DNA of 64,000 nt from Tsukamurella sp. M9C (GCF_020169415.1 NZ_JAIULG010000023.1:1-64000), one strand, 5' to 3'; positions 36,297 to 44,157 are shown, counted from the first letter of the stretch. A program made the numbers and translations. Notes: a model not told the origin generated them from the sequence alone.

Positions 36297-37051
36297 TCCT
36301 CGGGCTTGGGCTGGGGCAGCCCGGACTCGTTGGTCCGCACCAGGATCGCGCCGCACTCGTCGCAGTGCACCACGAGATCGGCGGGCTTGCGGTTCACACC
36401 GTCGAGGAAGCCCCGGTCGAGCTCCAGGCGGCAGGCGCCGCACCGTCGGGCCTGCAGGAGCCCCGCGCCGGCACCGGAGTTCTTGCGGCACCGCTCGTAC
36501 TCGGCGTACAGGTCCTCCGGCAGCTTCCCGACGACGTCCTCGCGGGTGGCGGTCGTGCGGTTGCGCGCGACGTCGATGTCCTTGACGGTCTCCTCGCGGC
36601 GGCGCTGCACCGCGGCGATCTCGTCGCTCGTCGCGGTCACCACGGCCTCGGCGCGCTGCTGATCGAGCTCGACCGCCTCACGCTTCTCCATGAGCTCGAG
36701 CTCCTCGTCCTCCAGCACCGACTGGCGCCGCTCGAGGCCGCGCAGCTCGTGCTCGATCTCCGTGAGCTGCTTCGCCGGGACGGCGCCGGCGGCGAGCAGC
36801 TCGCGGTCCTTCTGCTCCCGGAGGCGGGTCTGCTCGACCTCCTTCTCGAGCTTGCTGATGTCGCGGTCCAGGTCCTCGACCAGGATCGACACGCGCACCG
36901 ATTCGTCGCGCTCGGTGGTCGCGCGCTTCTCGAGCTCGGCGAGCTCGGCGTCCTCGGGCAGGTGGGTGGCGCGGTGGGCCAGACGGGAGATCTCCGCGTC
37001 GACCTCGGCGAGGTCCAGCAGGATGCGTTGGGCGGCCGGATCAGCGTTCAT
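36293..37051 (-). CDS. Coiled-coil zinc-ribbon protein (C4-type, Rv2229c-like)
   Basis: A 252-residue protein with a long antiparallel coiled coil (about residues 5-185, rich in Glu, Arg, Leu heptads such as LVEDLDRDISKLEKEVEQTRLRE) and a C-terminal zinc ribbon made by CGAC and CDEC pairs (family PF02591). It matches the conserved actinobacterial gene Rv2229c, always next to the Nif3 gene. Related proteins have been linked to flagellar or nucleic-acid-binding scaffolds, but the actinobacterial member has no settled function. ATG 37051 lies 10 nt after the Nif3 stop codon; the end overlaps the phosphatase start by 4 nt. Soluble, cytosolic. Confidence 0.9.
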   Translation of the reverse strand: MNADPAAQRILLDLAEVDAEISRLAHRATHLPEDAELAELEKRATTERDESVRVSILVEDLDRDISKLEKEVEQTRLREQKDRELLAAGAVPAKQLTEIEHELRGLERRQSVLEDEELELMEKREAVELDQQRAEAVVTATSDEIAAVQRRREETVKDIDVARNRTTATREDVVGKLPEDLYAEYERCRKNSGAGAGLLQARRCGACRLELDRGFLDGVNRKPADLVVHCDECGAILVRTNESGLPQPKPEE

Positions 37052-37061
37052 CTGCGCCACT

Positions 37062-38177
37062 CTACGCATCCGGTGCGGGCGCGGCCCGCACCGTGAACGG
37101 ATCCGTCGGGGCGTCGTGCACGGCGACGTCGAGGTAGGGCCACAGCAGCTCGGCGACGGTAGCGCACCAGGGGAACTCGGTGCCCCAGTGCCCGCCATCC
37201 ACGAGTGCGGGCCCGCCGGCGCGCAGGTGCTCGTCGACGGGGTGGTGTCGCAGGTCGCCGGTCACGTAGGCGTCCACGCCGAGGCGCGCGACGGTGCCCA
37301 GCAGCGAATCCCCCGCTCCCCCGCAGACCGCGACGGTGCGGATCAGGGCGGCGGGGTCGCCCGCGGCCCGGGCCGGCGCGCCGAGCGCCGACGCGACGTG
37401 GGCGGTGAACGCCTCCAGGGTCATCGGCTCGGGCAGTGCGCCGACGCGGCCGAGGCCCCATTCCCGCTCGCCGCCGACGAGCTCGACGATGTCGTGGGCG
37501 GGCTCCTCGTACGGGTGGGCGCTGCGCAGCGCGGCGAGGACGTCGGCGCGACGGCCGCGGGCGGCCACCAGCTCGGCCCGCGTCTCGGCGACCGTCGTCA
37601 GCTCGCCGTTCTCCCCGATCGCCGGGTTCGCCGACGCGCCGGGCCGGAACTGGCCGACACCGTCGACCCGCCAGGCGCACTCGGAGTACTCCCCGACCTC
37701 GCCGGCCCCGGCCTCGAACATCGCGGAGAGCACTTCGTCGGCATGGGCGGGCGGGACCATCACGCCCCATCTGTCGAGCGCGAGCGGCGCGTCGAGGTGT
37801 TCGACGGGGCCGGTCACCTCGAGGCCGAGCGCGGCTGCGAGGGCGTCGTTGACACCGCCCCGCGCGCGGTCGGCGTTGGTGTGCGCCGTGAACAGCGCGC
37901 AGCCGCCACGGATCAGGCGGTGGATGAGCGCGCCCTTCGGCGTGCTCGCCGCGACGGTGTCCACGCCGCGCAGCAGCAGCGGGTGGTGGGCGATCACCAG
38001 CTGCGCGCCGCGGGCGAGCGCGGCGTCCACCACGTCCGCGGTCACGTCCACGCAGACCAGGACGTGCGTGACCTCGGATTCCGGGTCGCCGCACACGAGC
38101 CCGACGCTGTCCCACCCCTCCGCGAGCCGGGGCGGATACGCCTGATCGAGCACCTCGATGACCTCTGCCAGCTTCAT
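37062..38177 (-). CDS. Nif3-like dinuclear metal center protein (GTP cyclohydrolase I type 2-like)
   Basis: A 371-residue member of the NIF3/DUF34 family. The start MKLAEVIEVLDQAYPP, the AHHPLLL metal-binding His pair, the FTAHTNADRARGGVND metal motif and the C-terminal VDGGHWGTEFP motif with the last metal ligands are all visible, with the extra PII-like middle insertion of the longer members (YSECAWRVDGVGQFRPG). The family binds two metal ions and forms toroidal hexamers; an enzymatic role has not been settled. First gene of the minus-strand run that continues to 29141, and the equivalent of Rv2230c. It is divergent from ptpA across a perfect inverted repeat. Confidence 0.93.
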   Translation of the reverse strand: MKLAEVIEVLDQAYPPRLAEGWDSVGLVCGDPESEVTHVLVCVDVTADVVDAALARGAQLVIAHHPLLLRGVDTVAASTPKGALIHRLIRGGCALFTAHTNADRARGGVNDALAAALGLEVTGPVEHLDAPLALDRWGVMVPPAHADEVLSAMFEAGAGEVGEYSECAWRVDGVGQFRPGASANPAIGENGELTTVAETRAELVAARGRRADVLAALRSAHPYEEPAHDIVELVGGEREWGLGRVGALPEPMTLEAFTAHVASALGAPARAAGDPAALIRTVAVCGGAGDSLLGTVARLGVDAYVTGDLRHHPVDEHLRAGGPALVDGGHWGTEFPWCATVAELLWPYLDVAVHDAPTDPFTVRAAPAPDA

Positions 38178-38232
38178 GGCTGTCAGCGTAGATCCGTCGG
38201 GACCGTCTGGAGCCGAGGCCGCCCGCTCACCC

Positions 38233-38271
38233 GCTATGAAATCGTGACCGCCAGTGACACGATTTCATAGC
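38233..38271. repeat. Perfect 14-bp inverted repeat between Nif3 and phosphatase genes
   Basis: GCTATGAAATCGTG (38233-38246) is the exact reverse complement of CACGATTTCATAGC (38258-38271), with an 11-nt spacer. It is much richer in A+T than its surroundings and lies between two divergent starts (38177 and 38348), so it is better explained as an operator or a dispersed palindromic element than as a terminator. No second copy was noticed in the window. Confidence 0.8.
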
Positions 38272-38347
38272 CGGACGCGAACGGCATGCGCTCCGTCACC
38301 GTCGGGTGCGGCGGCCTGGCCCGCACCGTTTCGGGCAAGATGGAGGC

Positions 38348-38818
38348 GTGATTACTCCGCTGCATGTCACCTTCGTGTGCACCGGCAACATCTGCCGTTC
38401 GCCGATCGCCAAGATCGTCTACGAGCAGTCGGTCGCTGACGCCGGACTGGCCGAGGCGGTGCGGGTCACCAGCGCCGGCACCGACGGCTGGCACGAGGGA
38501 GGACTGGCGGACCGGCGCGCACGGGACGTCCTCGCGGAGGCCGGCTACCCCACCGAACACACCGCCGCGGAGCTGACGGACGACCACCTCGCCGCGGACC
38601 TGGTCGTGGCGCTGCATCGCTCCCACGTCGGGCCGCTGCGGCAGCGCGGCGTCCCCGCGGAGCGGATCCGCCTGCTCCGCAGCTTCGACCCCGAGGCCGC
38701 TCACGAGAGCGTGCCCGATCCCTACTACGGCGACCACGACGACTTCCGCGCGACGCTCGCGCAGGTCGAGGGCGCGATGCCCGGGCTCCTCGAGTGGACG
38801 CGAGCGAATCTTGCCTAG
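38348..38818 (+). CDS. ptpA: Low molecular weight protein tyrosine phosphatase
   Basis: A 156-residue phosphatase that removes phosphate from tyrosine residues. The P-loop VCTGNICRS gives nucleophile Cys11 and Arg17; the general acid Asp124 is in the DPYYGD loop with the two following tyrosines typical of PtpA. It matches M. tuberculosis Rv2234 in type and neighbourhood, next to the SURF1 gene. GTG 38348 is the only start that fits the family N-terminus; a GGAGG lies just one base before it, which is unusually close, so translation may be weak. In M. tuberculosis PtpA is secreted into macrophages, but nothing in the sequence here shows secretion. Its stop codon overlaps the SURF1 start. Confidence 0.92.
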   Translation: MITPLHVTFVCTGNICRSPIAKIVYEQSVADAGLAEAVRVTSAGTDGWHEGGLADRRARDVLAEAGYPTEHTAAELTDDHLAADLVVALHRSHVGPLRQRGVPAERIRLLRSFDPEAAHESVPDPYYGDHDDFRATLAQVEGAMPGLLEWTRANLA

Positions 38819-39680
38819 CTGGATCAAGGTGATCTTCCAGCCGCGGTGGATCGCCCTCGCCGTCGCAGCCATCGCCTTCACCGCGCTGTGCTGGTCGGTG
38901 CTCGCGCCGTGGCAGCTGGGCAAGAACTCCTCCACCAGCCACCGCAACCAGCAGATCGCCGACTCCGTTAACGCCGAGCCCGTGCCGGCGGCGCAGGTCC
39001 TCGGCGGTCGCACCGAGGTGCCGAAGGACGCCGAATGGCGACGCGTCGTGCTCACCGGGCAGTACCTCGCCGACAAGCAGTCGCTCGCCCGCCTGCGGAA
39101 CCAGAACGGCAAGCCCGCGTACGAGGTGCTGGTGCCCTTCGCCGCGAACGACGGCGCGACCTACCTCGTGGACCGCGGTTTCGTGCAGACCCCGACCGGC
39201 GGCGTCGTGCCGGAGTTCGCGCCGCCACCGTCGGGCACGGTGACGGTCCAGGCGCGCGTCCGCGCGCCGGAGAAGACCGACCCGGCCCGCGGGCCGCGCA
39301 CGGAGGGCGGTTACCTGCAGGTCTTCGCGATCGACCCGGGGGCGATCGGGCCCGCGCAGGGCGTCGCCTTCGCGCCCGGCTACCTCAATCTCGACGAGGG
39401 CCAGCCCGGCGGCCTCGACCCGATCCCGCTCCCGATGCTCGACGCGGGCCCGTACCTCTCGTACGGCCTGCAGTGGCTGGCGTTCGGCATCATGGCGCCG
39501 CTCGCGATCGGCTACTTCGTGTGGTCGGAGGTGCGCCGCCGGCGCGAGGACAAGGCGGTGTTCGACGCGGGTACGGCGGACGCCGGGGAGACGCCGGAGG
39601 ACGAGCCGTCGCCGGAGATCACGCCCGAGGCCGCGCGCGCCGCACGGCTCGCCGACCGGTACGGACGCAAAGGACAGTAG
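38811..39680 (+). CDS. SURF1-family protein
   Basis: A 289-residue membrane protein of the SURF1 family, involved in cytochrome c oxidase assembly. It has an N-terminal helix (about 12-32), a large extracytoplasmic domain with the family motifs WRRVVLTGQYL, YEVLVPF and YLVDRGFVQ, and a C-terminal helix (about 218-242), followed by an acidic cytoplasmic tail. TTG 38811 overlaps the ptpA stop codon by 8 nt, so translation is likely coupled. It is the counterpart of Rv2235. The last 62 bases overlap the 3' end of the convergent cobD gene. Confidence 0.9.
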   Translation: MPSWIKVIFQPRWIALAVAAIAFTALCWSVLAPWQLGKNSSTSHRNQQIADSVNAEPVPAAQVLGGRTEVPKDAEWRRVVLTGQYLADKQSLARLRNQNGKPAYEVLVPFAANDGATYLVDRGFVQTPTGGVVPEFAPPPSGTVTVQARVRAPEKTDPARGPRTEGGYLQVFAIDPGAIGPAQGVAFAPGYLNLDEGQPGGLDPIPLPMLDAGPYLSYGLQWLAFGIMAPLAIGYFVWSEVRRRREDKAVFDAGTADAGETPEDEPSPEITPEAARAARLADRYGRKGQ

Positions 39681-40551
39681 CGGCCAGCGCGCCCAGTTCG
39701 ACGGTCAGCGACAGGCGGGCCGCCCGCGCCAGGTCGCGCGGCTCGGGCGCGCGACCGTCGCCCAGGGTGGGGCGCAGTTCCACGCCGTGCGCGTACTGCG
39801 TCCGCCCGCCCAGTTGCAGGCCCAGCGCGCCCGCGGCGGTCGCCTCCGCCACCCCGGCGTTGGGGCTGGGGTGCTTCGCCGCGTCCCGCCACCACGCCCG
39901 CGCCGCGTCCGACGGTGCCCCGGCGACGGCCGGCGCGAGCCCGACGGTGACCGCTCCGGCGAGCCGGGCGGGGACGTAGTTGAGCACGTCGTCGAGGCGC
40001 GCGGACGCCCAGCCGAAGTCGGCGTAGCGGTCGTTGCGGTAGCCGACCATCGCGTCGAGGGTGTTGGCCGCGCGGTACGCGAGCAGGCCGGGCAGGCCCG
40101 CGACGGCGCCCCAGAACAGCGGCGCGACCGCCGCGTCGGAGGTGTTCTCGGCGACCGACTCCGTGGCCGCGCGGGCGAGCCCCGCGGTGTCGAGCACCGA
40201 CGGATCGCGCCCGCACAGGCTGGGCAGCAGGGTGCGCGCGCCGTCGAGGTCGCCGCGCTCGAGGTCGGCGCCCAGCGTGGAGCCGACCTTCCGCAGGCCC
40301 GCTCCCCCGACCACCGCCCAGGTGCCGACGGCGGTGGCGCCCGGCACGTTCCGCAGCGTGTATCCGAGCGCGGCGGCGCCCCCGACGAGGATCGCGGTGT
40401 AGGCGGCGCCCCGCAGCTTCGACGGCGCGTACATCCGCGCCTCCAGCGCCTGCGCGACGGTGCCGAAGCCCGCGACCGGGTGGTACCGGCGCGGGTCGCC
40501 GAAGACCTCGTCGGCGAGGACGCCGAGTGCGAGCTCGGTGGAACGGTTCAC
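39619..40551 (-). CDS. cobD: Adenosylcobinamide-phosphate synthase CobD/CbiB
   Basis: CobD joins adenosylcobyric acid to aminopropanol (phosphate) in the cobalamin pathway, in the membrane. The 310-residue protein has the family start VLADEVFGDPRRYHPVAGFG, several hydrophobic segments, and the conserved ESVAENTSDAAVAPLFWGAV motif, the NTLDAMVGYRNDRYADFGWASAR motif and the KHPSPNAGVAEATAAGALG motif. GTG 40551 gives the expected N-terminus. It is the counterpart of Rv2236c at the same place after the SURF1 gene. The 3' end overlaps the SURF1 gene by 62 bases on the opposite strand, both ends being supported by in-frame stop codons. Confidence 0.94.
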   Translation of the reverse strand: MNRSTELALGVLADEVFGDPRRYHPVAGFGTVAQALEARMYAPSKLRGAAYTAILVGGAAALGYTLRNVPGATAVGTWAVVGGAGLRKVGSTLGADLERGDLDGARTLLPSLCGRDPSVLDTAGLARAATESVAENTSDAAVAPLFWGAVAGLPGLLAYRAANTLDAMVGYRNDRYADFGWASARLDDVLNYVPARLAGAVTVGLAPAVAGAPSDAARAWWRDAAKHPSPNAGVAEATAAGALGLQLGGRTQYAHGVELRPTLGDGRAPEPRDLARAARLSLTVELGALAATVLCVRTGRRAVRRARPRA

Positions 40552-40588
40552 GGGGCTCGACGCTACCGGTCGTCGTCCCGGCCGGTCG

Positions 40589-41206
40589 TCACTGCCAGAC
40601 GAAGCCGTCGGGGTCGGTGAGGGATCCGAGCGCACCGTCGATGCGGAGGCGGTGGGAGCCGCTCCCCTCCGCCGGGACCCCTGCGTCCTTGGCCGCGGCC
40701 TTGCGGCCGTAGAGCGCGAGCTTCACCGCGCCGGGCGCGGCGTCGAACTCGACGTACTTGCGGCCGAAGCTCTTCGCGACGGTGAGCCCGCGCTCGGTGT
40801 AGAAGGCCTTGGTGACCGCGACGTCGTCGACGCCGAGGAGCAGCACGATGTCGTCGATGGTGCGCAGCGGCGCTCCGGTGTTCTTCTTCGACGAGGAGGC
40901 GATCTTCCAGACGGTGCCGTCGGGCGCGCGGAAGACGGCGCCGTAGCCCCAGAAGGACTTCCGGGCGGGCTTGATCTCCGTCGCGCCCGCCGCGAGGGCG
41001 GGCGCGACGAAGGAGTCGACGACAGCGGGTTCCGCCACGACGAGGGAGACCACGAAGCCGCGGAAGCCCTCGGACGGGCCGCCGGCGGGCGCGGACCGGA
41101 GCCGCGGGTCGGGGCCGAACGCGGCGTCGTAGAAGGCCTGGGCGGAGGCCGGGTCGGCCGCCTCCAGGGTGAGGGACCGGACCGGGGTGCTGAGCGAGGT
41201 TGTCAT
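40589..41206 (-). CDS. VOC (glyoxalase/bleomycin-resistance) family protein
   Basis: A 205-residue protein with two vicinal-oxygen-chelate modules in tandem: one from VRSLTLEAADPASAQAFYDAAFG to VFRAPDGTVWKI, the other from IDDIVLLLGVDDVAVTKAFYTERG to LTDPDGFVWQ. The GxxxxFRAPDG and LTDPDG turns are the usual metal-site positions, but the full set of metal ligands is not obvious, so enzymatic activity is uncertain. A YGRKAAAKDAG insertion precedes the last strand. It stands 37 nt upstream of cobD on the same strand. Cytosolic; substrate unknown. Confidence 0.82.
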   Translation of the reverse strand: MTTSLSTPVRSLTLEAADPASAQAFYDAAFGPDPRLRSAPAGGPSEGFRGFVVSLVVAEPAVVDSFVAPALAAGATEIKPARKSFWGYGAVFRAPDGTVWKIASSSKKNTGAPLRTIDDIVLLLGVDDVAVTKAFYTERGLTVAKSFGRKYVEFDAAPGAVKLALYGRKAAAKDAGVPAEGSGSHRLRIDGALGSLTDPDGFVWQ

Positions 41207-41271
41207 GCCGACAACGCTATGAGCTGCGCTTTCGGGACGCTTCTCGATTCCTGACCGATCCGGCCCCGCCG

Positions 41272-41496
41272 TCAGTTCCGGTAGCGGAAGACGATCCGGC
41301 CTCGACTGAGGTCGTAGGGACTGATCTCCACGAGCACGCGGTCGAGCGGGACGATCTTGATGTAGTTCTTCCGGATCTTCCCGCTGATGTGCGCCAGGAC
41401 GACGTGCCCGTTGTCGAGCTCCACCCGGAACGTGGCCGCGCGGAGCCCTTCGATGACGGTGCCGGCGGCCTCGATGCCGCGCGAGGTCTTGGTCAT
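41272..41496 (-). CDS. infA: Translation initiation factor IF-1 paralogue
   Basis: A 74-residue S1/OB-fold protein clearly of the IF-1 family: [20 protein letters not shown], then [24 protein letters not shown]-1 binds the ribosomal A site during initiation. The normal actinobacterial infA, with a MAKKDGAIEVEG start, lies in the rpmJ-rpsM cluster; this copy has a divergent start ([12 protein letters not shown]) and a different neighbourhood, so it is a second copy. Its ATG overlaps the stop codon of the upstream 152-residue protein by 4 nt (ATGA), showing translational coupling. A leader ORF precedes the pair. It may be a stress- or antibiotic-responsive variant. Confidence 0.9.
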   Translation of the reverse strand: MTKTSRGIEAAGTVIEGLRAATFRVELDNGHVVLAHISGKIRKNYIKIVPLDRVLVEISPYDLSRGRIVFRYRN

Positions 41497-41951
41497 GACC
41501 GCACCAGCTCGACGGTGGTCTCGACCGCGATGCCGCCGGCCTGCTCGATCACGGCGACGGCGGCACCGTCGGCGGGATCGGCCTGCGCCGCCAGGAAGGG
41601 CGCGACCCCGGGCGCGGATCGGACCCGCCACGCCCCGGGCGGGGTGACGGCGGGCGGCGGGTCGAGCGGGATCCGGTACAGCGCCTCCCGCCGGTGCGGG
41701 GCGAAGCCGTGCCGGCGCCAGGCGGCGAGCAACTCATGGTCGCCGTCCGCCACGAGGGTGAACAGCGGTGGCGGCAGCTCGGCGAGGAGCGCTGCGGCGA
41801 GCAGGTCGAAAGCCGCTGCGGTCCAGGCGTCGACGCTGATGAATCCGGCCCGTCGTGACGGTCCGGCGCGGCCGATGACGCGGTCCTCGGCGTCGATCGC
41901 GAGCCAGTCGCCGTCCTCGGCGCGCACGAGAGTGAGAGGGGAGTCGTTCAT
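41493..41951 (-). CDS. Unknown protein coupled to the IF-1 paralogue, possibly GNAT-like
   Basis: A 152-residue protein without a recognised family. The first half ([22 protein letters not shown], then a helix rich in Ala and Leu) and the segment [18 protein letters not shown] resemble the last strands of GNAT acetyltransferases, in which a Tyr near the end follows a GF turn; no clear acetyl-CoA binding loop (R/Q-x-x-G-x-G/A) is seen. The second half ([37 protein letters not shown]) could be the start of a second such module. GGAAGG lies 7 nt before ATG 41951 and falls partly inside a hairpin. Its stop codon overlaps the IF-1 start, so the two proteins are made together. Confidence 0.65.
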   Translation of the reverse strand: MNDSPLTLVRAEDGDWLAIDAEDRVIGRAGPSRRAGFISVDAWTAAAFDLLAAALLAELPPPLFTLVADGDHELLAAWRRHGFAPHRREALYRIPLDPPPAVTPPGAWRVRSAPGVAPFLAAQADPADGAAVAVIEQAGGIAVETTVELVRS

Positions 41952-41962
41952 GGTGATGCCTT

Positions 41963-41991
41963 CCAGGAATGCCTGCGTGCGGCGCTCCTGG
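41963..41991 (-). promoter_or_regulatory. Hairpin overlapping the ribosome-binding site of the IF-1 paralogue operon
   Basis: On the minus strand CCAGGA (41991-41986) can pair with TCCTGG (41968-41963), with an inner GCC/GGC pair. The 3' arm shares two bases with the GGAAGG ribosome-binding site (41964-41959). A competing hairpin, GGTG-TCGC-CACC (about 42001-41990), shares bases with the 5' arm, so the two cannot form together. This arrangement fits translational attenuation controlled by the leader ORF. Confidence 0.45.
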
Positions 41992-42000
41992 TGGCGACAC

Positions 42001-42051
42001 CTAGGTCGACCGTGAGAACGGAGGGAGCACCCACATGCGTGAAACGTTCAC
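42001..42051 (-). CDS. Probable 16-residue leader peptide upstream of the IF-1 paralogue operon
   Basis: A short ORF encodes MNVSRMWVLPPFSRST and ends with TAG at 42003-42001. GAGGAGG (42066-42060) lies 8 nt before the GTG start, a stronger ribosome-binding site than that of the gene it precedes. A possible -10 element TACGCT (42094-42089) stands about 40 nt upstream. The leader is followed by two mutually exclusive hairpins, one covering the next ribosome-binding site, then by the 152-residue protein and the IF-1 paralogue. This is the layout of ribosome-stalling leaders that sense translation inhibitors or aminoacyl-tRNA supply. The peptide has no run of a single amino acid, which argues for the former. 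Existence of the peptide is inferred, not shown. Confidence 0.5.
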   Translation of the reverse strand: MNVSRMWVLPPFSRST

Positions 42052-42174
42052 GGGTCTCACCTCCTCAGGTCCTGTCACGGTTGCGCCCAGCGTATCCCCC
42101 GGCCCGGACCGTCCGCATCCCCTTTTTCGCGGGCCCGCCGCCGGCGGACGTACGGTGGTCGAAGGAGGTGCGCC

Positions 42175-43584
42175 ATGGACGAATTCGACGTGGTCGTGAT
42201 CGGCGGTGGGCCGGTGGGCGAGAACGTGGCCGACCGCGCGGTGCGGGGCGGGCTCACCGCCGCGCTGGTGGAGAGCGAGAAGTTCGGCGGTGAGTGCTCC
42301 TACTGGGCGTGCATGCCGTCGAAGGCGCTGCTTCGGCCGGGACAGGCGCTGCGCGAGGCGCAGCACGTCCGCGGCGCGCTCGCCGGCGAGGCCTCGCTCG
42401 ACCCGTCGGAGGTCTTCGCCCGACGGGACGCCGTGGTCGGGAACTGGGACGACGCCGGGCAGGTGCGGTGGGCGACGAACGCCGGGATCACCGCGATCCG
42501 CGGCCAGGGGCGACTCTCCGGGCCGCGCCGGGTCACCGTCGTCGGGCCCGACGGTGCCGAGACCGCCCTGTCCGCGAAGCACGCCGTCGTCCTCGCGACG
42601 GGCACCGATGCGGCCGTTCCCGACATCCCGGGCCTGCGGGCCGCGCGCCCGTGGACCAGCCGCGAGGCCACCAGCGCGAAGGCGGCGCCGCGGCGTCTCG
42701 CGGTGATCGGCGGTGGCGTGGTCGCTGCCGAAATGGCCACGGCGTACGCGTCTCTCGGCTCGGAGGTGACGCTGCTCGCGCGCAGCGGGTTGCTCACCGG
42801 CCTGGAGCCCTTCGCGGGCGAGGCGGTCGGCGACGGCCTCCGCGCGCTCGGCGTGGAGGTGGTGACCGGCGAGTCCCCGACCCGGGTCACCCGCGCGGAC
42901 GGCGAGGTGACGATCGAGACCTCGGCCGGGCGGACCGTCGTCGCCGACGAGGTGCTCGCGGCCACCGGGCGTACGCCGCGGACCGTCGACCTGGGGCTGG
43001 AGACCGTCGGGCTGGAGCCCGGGTCGTGGCTCGCCGTGGACGACACGCTGCGGGTCGAGGGCTTCGACTGGCTGTACGCGGCGGGCGATGTGAACCACCG
43101 GGCGCTGCTCACGCACCAGGGCAAGTACCAGGCGCGGGCGGTCGGCGACGCGATCGCCGCCCGGGCGCGCGGAGCCGCCGTGGACGACGCGCCCTGGGGC
43201 GCGCACGTCGCGACGGCGGACCACACCGCGGTGCCGCAGGTGATCTTCACCGAGCCGGAGGTCGCGGCCATCGGCGTCACGGAGGCGCAGGCGCGGAAGG
43301 CCGGCACGGACGTGGCCGTAGTCGACTACGACCTCGGCTGGGTGGCCGGCGCAACCCTGTACGCCGACGGCTACGCGGGCCGCGCGCGGATGGTCGTCGA
43401 CGAGGCCCGCGGTGTGGTGATCGGCATGACGCTGGTGGGTCCCGCGGTCGCGGAACTGCTGCACGCGGCCACGATCGCCGTGGTGGGAGAGGTGCCGATC
43501 GCGCGGCTGTGGCACGCGGTGCCCGCCTACCCCACGATCAGCGAGGTGTGGCTGCGACTCCTGGAGGCGTACCGGGACCGGTGA
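42175..43584 (+). CDS. FAD/NAD(P)-dependent pyridine nucleotide-disulfide oxidoreductase
   Basis: A 469-residue flavoenzyme of the dihydrolipoamide/mercuric/mycothione reductase family. It has the N-terminal FAD motif VVVIGGGPVGENVA, the redox-active disulfide Cys41 and Cys46 in GGECSYWACMPSKALLR, the second nucleotide-binding motif RLAVIGGGVVAAEMA, the FAD-binding LYAAGDVNH, and a dimerisation domain with LWHAVPAYPTISEVW supplying the His. The substrate disulfide is not defined; the CxxxxC spacing is normal but the surrounding residues differ from lipoamide dehydrogenase. GAAGGAGG lies just before ATG 42175. It is divergent from the IF-1 paralogue operon and convergent with tRNA-Val. Confidence 0.9.
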   Translation: MDEFDVVVIGGGPVGENVADRAVRGGLTAALVESEKFGGECSYWACMPSKALLRPGQALREAQHVRGALAGEASLDPSEVFARRDAVVGNWDDAGQVRWATNAGITAIRGQGRLSGPRRVTVVGPDGAETALSAKHAVVLATGTDAAVPDIPGLRAARPWTSREATSAKAAPRRLAVIGGGVVAAEMATAYASLGSEVTLLARSGLLTGLEPFAGEAVGDGLRALGVEVVTGESPTRVTRADGEVTIETSAGRTVVADEVLAATGRTPRTVDLGLETVGLEPGSWLAVDDTLRVEGFDWLYAAGDVNHRALLTHQGKYQARAVGDAIAARARGAAVDDAPWGAHVATADHTAVPQVIFTEPEVAAIGVTEAQARKAGTDVAVVDYDLGWVAGATLYADGYAGRARMVVDEARGVVIGMTLVGPAVAELLHAATIAVVGEVPIARLWHAVPAYPTISEVWLRLLEAYRDR

Positions 43585-43589
43585 GGCCG

Positions 43590-43666
43590 TGGTGCGCACA
43601 GAGGGACTCGAACCCCCGACAACCGGTGTGTAAGACCGGGACTCTAACCAACTGAGCTATGTGCGC
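43590..43666 (-). tRNA. tRNA-Val (anticodon UAC)
   Basis: On the minus strand the sequence folds as a cloverleaf starting GCGCACA (43666-43660). The anticodon arm is CCGGT-CTTACAC-ACCGG with anticodon TAC, and the T arm carries GGTTCGAGTCC. The acceptor 3' strand TGTGCGC is followed by A and an encoded CCA (to 43590). The first 10 bases overlap the end of the ahpE-like coding region, whose TAG is at 43659-43657. Confidence 0.96.
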
Positions 43667-44157
43667 TTGCCGGTCGAAGATAGCGCAGCGAGGGCGTCTT
43701 CCCAAAGCGACTGATCGCGGGGCACGCCGGGCTCGTTCATCTCGGAGAACCGGATCACGCCCTCGCGGTCGATGACGAAGGTGCCGCGGTTCGGGTAGCC
43801 GTTCTTGCCGTTGAGCACGCCGTACGCGTTCGCGACGTCGCCGTGCGGCCAGAAGTCCGAGAGGATCGGGAACAGGTAGCCCTGCGAGCCGGACCACACC
43901 TTGTGCGTGGGCGGCGGGCCCACGGAGACGGCGAGAACGGCGGCATCGTCGTTCTCGAACGACGGGAGGGAATCGCGGATCCCGCCCAGCTCGCTCTCGC
44001 AGGTGCCCGTGAAGGCCAGCGGGAAGAACACGAGCAGCACGTTCTTGCGGCCGCGGTAGGACTCCAGCGAGACCGGCCGGTTGTTCTGATCACGCAGCGT
44101 GAACGACGGCGCCTCGGCACCGACCTCCAGCGGACCGTCGAGCCGGGGAGATGTCAC
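43657..44157 (-). CDS. ahpE: Peroxiredoxin, AhpE-type
   Basis: A 166-residue one-cysteine-type peroxiredoxin that reduces hydroperoxides. The peroxidatic Cys53 lies in FFPLAFTGTCESELGGIRD, with the TxxC Thr at residue 50, as in M. tuberculosis AhpE (Rv2238c). No second (resolving) cysteine is seen, so a small thiol such as mycothiol or a mycoredoxin probably regenerates it. GTG 44157 overlaps the DUF3052 stop codon by 4 nt (GTGA), indicating coupled translation as in the Rv2239c-Rv2238c pair. The end of the coding region overlaps the 5' end of tRNA-Val by 10 bases on the same strand. Confidence 0.93.
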   Translation of the reverse strand: MTSPRLDGPLEVGAEAPSFTLRDQNNRPVSLESYRGRKNVLLVFFPLAFTGTCESELGGIRDSLPSFENDDAAVLAVSVGPPPTHKVWSGSQGYLFPILSDFWPHGDVANAYGVLNGKNGYPNRGTFVIDREGVIRFSEMNEPGVPRDQSLWEDALAALSSTGKRT

